A stretch of DNA of 64,000 bases, from positions 2,049,001 to 2,113,000 of the forward strand of contig NZ_CP159837.1 in NCBI RefSeq assembly GCF_040564635.1. The letters run 5' to 3'. This DNA is from Planktothricoides raciborskii GIHE-MW2. Lineage in GTDB: Bacteria > Cyanobacteriota > Cyanobacteriia > Cyanobacteriales > Laspinemataceae. The notes below the pieces were generated by a model. That model saw only the letters and a list, made by a program, of their open reading frames with translations. It did no database searches and was not told where the DNA came from. Shown here in pieces: positions 61,601 to 64,000 of the stretch. Made by a program: the position numbers and the translations under genes. Within the stretch, counting starts at the first letter, position 1, and each line of letters starts with the position of its first letter.

Positions 61601-63178
61601 TTTCCTTTTGCTAATAGTCTGGGAGAAGTTTATGCAGTGTGTGGGATTTCCACGGATATCACCGATCGCAAAAAAGCCGAGAACAAAATTGCGGAACAAG
61701 CTGCATTACTGAATATTTCCACCGATGCCATCTTTGTCAAAGATTTAGAACATCGAATTTTATTCTGGAATCAAGGAGCGGAACGTTTATATGGCTGGAC
61801 TGCCGCAGAAGTTTTAGGCCAAAAAACCGAAAAGCTATTTAATCAAAAAGAGCAACATCAGGAAGCCATACAAACAACTCTCGCTCAGGGTAGCTGGCAA
61901 GGGGAACTACAGCAAATCACCAAAACCAAGCAAAAAATCATCGTCGATAGTAGCTGGACGCTGGTAGAAAATTTATTCGATGAAGCAAAATCTATCCTAA
62001 TTGTCAACAGTGATATTACGGAAAAAAAACAACTTGAAGAACAATTTTATCATGCTCAACGCTTAGAAAGTATCGGCACCTTAGCGGGGGGAATTGCCCA
62101 TGATTTTAATAACATTTTGACCCCGATTTTGGGAATTAGTGAAATCCTGCCGCTCAAATTAACTAACGTTGATGCAAGAACCAAGCAACAATTAGCTTAC
62201 CTAACCATGAGTGCGAGACGTGGGGCTGATTTAGTCAAGCAAATTCTCCTGTTCAGTCGCAGCACCGAGGGTCAATTGGTTACACTACAATTAGGATATG
62301 TCCTGCTAGAAGTTAGCGGGATTGCTCAACATACCTTCCCCAAAGCGATCGCCATTAAAACTCAAATTCCTACCAAAGAACTCTGGACAATTTCAGCGGA
62401 TGCTATTCAAATGCACCAAGTTTTTATGAATCTGATGGTGAATGCCAGGGATGCCATGCCAAAGGGAGGTAATTTAACCATTTCTGCCGAAAATCGTCAA
62501 TTAGATGAAAATTACGCAGCGATGAATTTAGAAGCCAAATCCGGTGCTTATGTAGTGGTGACAGTAGCAGATACCGGCAGCGGCATTGTTCCAGAGGTAT
62601 TAGACCGAATTTTTGAGCCATTTTTCACCACTAAAGAAACCGGGAAGGGAACCGGATTAGGCTTATCCACGGTGATGGGAATTGTCAAAAATCATGGCGG
62701 GTTTATTAAGGTTAATACGGAGTTGGAAAAAGGGACGACTTTTCAAGTTTTCCTACCCTCAACCTCCGGGGAAGTCAGCGGCAAAAGCCTAGCAGAAGTA
62801 ATCCCTAGAGGCCAGGGCGAAATGATTTTAATTGTAGATGATGAGATGCTGATTCAAGAGATTACCAAGACGACTTTAGAGAACTATAATTACAGAACCC
62901 TGACCGCTAGTGATGCGATCGAAGCGATCGCTCTCTATGTGGAAAATAAACAGGAAGTCAAGGTGGTAATTATGGATATGATTATGCCTAATCTAGATCC
63001 GGTGACGGCGATCGATATTCTGCAAAAAATGAATCCCCAGCTTAAAATTATTGCCATTAGTGGATTACTGAGTAATCAACAACTAGCTTTAGACGCGAAT
63101 GTGAAGCGATTTTTGTTGAAACCTTACACCAGCAGCCAATTATTACAAACTTTAGCTGAGGTGATCGCGGAAAGCTGA
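58604..63178 (+). CDS. Hybrid histidine kinase with six PAS, two GAF and a receiver domain
   Basis: A 1,524-residue soluble sensor. In order: PAS1 (about 45-170, ending FLDITDRK), GAF1 (about 180-335), PAS2 (345-450), PAS3 (470-585), PAS4 (595-715, ending EITDRKQAE), GAF2 (725-890), PAS5 (905-1022), PAS6 (1028-1145), HisKA with phosphorylated H1166 in IAHDFNNILTPILGISE, then the ATPase domain (N box LMVNARDAM, G1 VADTGSGI, G2 GTGLGLSTV). A C-terminal receiver (about 1405-1524) has D1458 in VVIMDMIMPNLDP and the lysine in FLLKPY. GAF2 contains no clear bilin-binding CH motif. HDFNN-type kinases usually autophosphorylate and pass phosphate to the receiver. There is no membrane segment. The target is unknown; no adjacent regulator gene is seen. 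Confidence 0.95.
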   Translation: MTPLNPWASNSQDAQNQSEIASLALAPTETPRPQWLTTSALSATKPELSRILDTAIAAIANYKAFPDRRWEFEYWSAGCERILGYTPEELLADQTLWSSRVPAADLETIVDRAFEDYRLHRPSSVEYPFLHKDGSWRWIISSQFAVWDEASSCWMGTAVFLDITDRKIAQQNQQFLNELHRRLEQLNDAEAILWEAIKSLGEYLNVERVVWQEVNVPEDISHVTQDWRRQADIPSVVGTYRLSELILPDLVERFQRGEAVVVPDVATDPSTAPFADNFAQRGIGAFVGIPCIHEGRWVAVLAINARTPQTWRPDQVALLEATVEKFWSIIQLAKAIQALRNRENFINGILGSITDALIVWDKDWCCTFANDKFLLNIGMSWSEVMGKNIWQMFPDMIGSEPYVLLHQAMKERISLEYEFYYERWEMWIGDRVYPMPDGGLAIYSRDISDRKRLEADRQTAEAFLRESEKRYRLIFKCNPQPMWVYDVETLRFLAVNGAAVAKYGYSETEFLSMTIADIRSPEDIPRLRENIAEVNQGIDAAGIWHHRLKDGRLILVEIVSHVLEFSGRRAELVLANDVTDRLQAQLAREESEAFLSSIYDGVRASIFVVDVTEDNHFLYRSLNLSAQEFTGLTLQEFQYKTPEQVFGPEIGKRLCQNYQRCLQANQSITYEEQLFWRDRLIWVLTTLSPLRNESGKIYRLVGTAVEITDRKQAEIAFQEQIAREQLIKNITQNIRKTLDIEEVLQRTVDQVRDFLKADRVVIFKFQPDWSGKVINESVHPDYPAIIHIDIFDPCFADRWLDIYRQGLVSTRPDFNSEEIQPCYRQLMQPFQVKANLVVPILLQSDRLWGLLIVHQCSAPRQWQITEIELMKQLSIQLGIAIQQSELYQQTHQELLERQKAQQALLESEQRLKAILEYSPALIYLLDRDNRYLLANQRCAALLNTTTDQVIGKNIYDFFAPEIADTFAINNRYVIEHNQVIEVEETLPIGDEVHTYISWKFPFANSLGEVYAVCGISTDITDRKKAENKIAEQAALLNISTDAIFVKDLEHRILFWNQGAERLYGWTAAEVLGQKTEKLFNQKEQHQEAIQTTLAQGSWQGELQQITKTKQKIIVDSSWTLVENLFDEAKSILIVNSDITEKKQLEEQFYHAQRLESIGTLAGGIAHDFNNILTPILGISEILPLKLTNVDARTKQQLAYLTMSARRGADLVKQILLFSRSTEGQLVTLQLGYVLLEVSGIAQHTFPKAIAIKTQIPTKELWTISADAIQMHQVFMNLMVNARDAMPKGGNLTISAENRQLDENYAAMNLEAKSGAYVVVTVADTGSGIVPEVLDRIFEPFFTTKETGKGTGLGLSTVMGIVKNHGGFIKVNTELEKGTTFQVFLPSTSGEVSGKSLAEVIPRGQGEMILIVDDEMLIQEITKTTLENYNYRTLTASDAIEAIALYVENKQEVKVVIMDMIMPNLDPVTAIDILQKMNPQLKIIAISGLLSNQQLALDANVKRFLLKPYTSSQLLQTLAEVIAES

Positions 63179-63195
63179 TGACCGGAGTAGTCCCC

Positions 63196-63223
63196 GTCGG
63201 GGTCAACAGCCGTTGACCCCGAC
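63196..63223. terminator. Strong hairpin between convergent genes
   Basis: GTCGGGGTCAAC (63196-63207) pairs perfectly with GTTGACCCCGAC (63212-63223) around AGCC. It lies 17 bases after the kinase stop and 64 bases beyond the S9 peptidase stop. No T tract follows. Confidence 0.65.
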
Positions 63224-63287
63224 AAGTCTGAGTTAGGTTCACGATAGCCAACCTAAAGCTGAATATTTTCCGCTGGTTCTATCGGTT

Positions 63288-64000
63288 CTATAAATTTTCA
63301 ATCAGCACAGGTGTCAAATCTTCGGCAGGTTCAAAGGCAAAGACTTTGGCGTAAAAATAAAATTCTCCGTCAATAGTGCGGATGATATTTTCTGCCCGAC
63401 GAAACCCATGTTGTTCTCCTTCATAAGCAATATAGGCGACGGGTAAACCTTTGGCTTTCAGGGCATTAACCATCATTTCCGCTTGATTCGGGGGCACAAT
63501 TTTATCTTCCAATCCCTGAAAAAATATGACGGGACAGGAAAGCCGATCGCAATAATGAATGGGCGATCGCTGACGATACAGTTCTTTCTTTTCTGGATAA
63601 GGCCCAATCAGGCGATCGAGATAGCGGGACTCAAACTTATGGGTATCTGTGGCCAAAGCTTCTAAATCACTCACCCCATAGTAGCTGGCTCCGGCTTTGA
63701 AGCGATCGCGGAATGTCAGGGCGCAAAGGGTAGTATAGCCTCCCGCACTCCCCCCAGCGATGCAGAGGCGATTTTCATCCACAAATCCATGTTCTGCCAA
63801 ATAAGCCGCACCATTCACGCAATCATCCACATCAACCACACCCCATTGACCTTTGAGGCGATCGCGATATTGGCGACCATACCCGGTACTGCCGCCATAA
63901 TTCACATCCAACACCGCAAACCCCCGCGAAGTCCAATATTGAATCCGTAAATTCAAACTGCTATCTGCTGCTGCGGTCGGGCCGCCGTGACTTTTCACCA
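63288..64000 (-). CDS. S9-family prolyl oligopeptidase, C-terminal part (start outside window)
   Basis: 237 residues of the alpha/beta-hydrolase domain. [15 protein letters not shown] carries the oxyanion-hole [25 protein letters not shown] is the family's signature strand, and the nucleophile is in [11 protein letters not shown]. The Asp lies in [10 protein letters not shown] and the His in [11 protein letters not shown]. This is the acylaminoacyl-peptidase/dipeptidyl-peptidase type of S9 enzyme, which releases dipeptides or acylated residues from short peptides. The N-terminal propeller must be encoded beyond base 64000. A GTG at 63998 is internal, not the start. Confidence 0.92.
   Translation of the reverse strand, partial: VKSHGGPTAAADSSLNLRIQYWTSRGFAVLDVNYGGSTGYGRQYRDRLKGQWGVVDVDDCVNGAAYLAEHGFVDENRLCIAGGSAGGYTTLCALTFRDRFKAGASYYGVSDLEALATDTHKFESRYLDRLIGPYPEKKELYRQRSPIHYCDRLSCPVIFFQGLEDKIVPPNQAEMMVNALKAKGLPVAYIAYEGEQHGFRRAENIIRTIDGEFYFYAKVFAFEPAEDLTPVLIENL

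Overview
The window is a stretch of cyanobacterial chromosome, most likely from a filamentous Oscillatoriales-type organism. The palindrome GCGATCGC (HIP1) is scattered throughout. Dispersed GAAACCGGGTTTCT-type repeats and heptanucleotide tandem repeats fill many gaps, and the gene families (DUF29, UPF0175, CHAT, pentapeptide, TIGR02450, multi-PAS/GAF hybrid kinases) are typical of such genomes. No tRNA, rRNA, transposase or CRISPR array was seen.

Layout. 1-3462: 3' part of a TPR-CHAT protein with very uniform 126-bp repeats. 3.5-8.2 kb: a small accessory island flanked by two near-identical DUF29 genes, holding a Phd antitoxin with a wrecked VapC toxin, an orphan BrnA-like antitoxin and an AT-rich GHKL-type ATPase. 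8.3-18.0 kb: a dynamin/Era-like GTPase, then a large unrecognised protein and a 1,320-residue helicase-like P-loop protein, with a convergent HNH-nuclease pair between them. 18.2-24.4 kb: pyrG, a tandem-repeat protein, a decayed CHAT gene, an orphan UPF0175 antitoxin and acs. 25.2-27.9 kb: an HlyD-family adaptor and a broken hybrid sensor kinase.

28.5-46.2 kb is the most interesting part. It encodes the spike and baseplate half of a contractile injection system (VgrG-like spike, PAAR tip, gp25, gpJ/Afp11-like and tail-protein-I/Afp12-like proteins). It runs on, in one orientation, into a DUF4159-like protein, two tandem Cache-HAMP-cyclic-nucleotide-binding receptors, a membrane-anchored Ig/WD40 protein and a membrane-anchored Ig-repeat protein with a collagen-like tail. 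Sheath, tube, tape measure and AAA+ genes are absent and must lie elsewhere. I infer a membrane-anchored injection system, of the thylakoid-anchored type known in multicellular cyanobacteria, with its sensing and anchoring parts encoded beside the baseplate. Heptanucleotide repeats occupy most spacers of this cluster. A pentapeptide-repeat protein and a TPR protein follow (46.3-49.5 kb).

49.7-64 kb: minus-strand RecF/OLD-like ATPase, GNAT, small membrane protein and argF (real start GTG at 52911); a zinc-ribbon Ser/Thr kinase; a DUF433/DUF5615 toxin-antitoxin pair with a frameshifted toxin; scpB; YccF; a Trp-rich protein; PspC; a relic of a molybdopterin oxidoreductase; a 1,524-residue PAS/GAF hybrid histidine kinase; and the C-terminal part of an S9 peptidase running off the right edge.

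A recurring theme is decay. Toxin, CHAT, kinase and oxidoreductase genes are interrupted, while their antitoxin partners stay intact.
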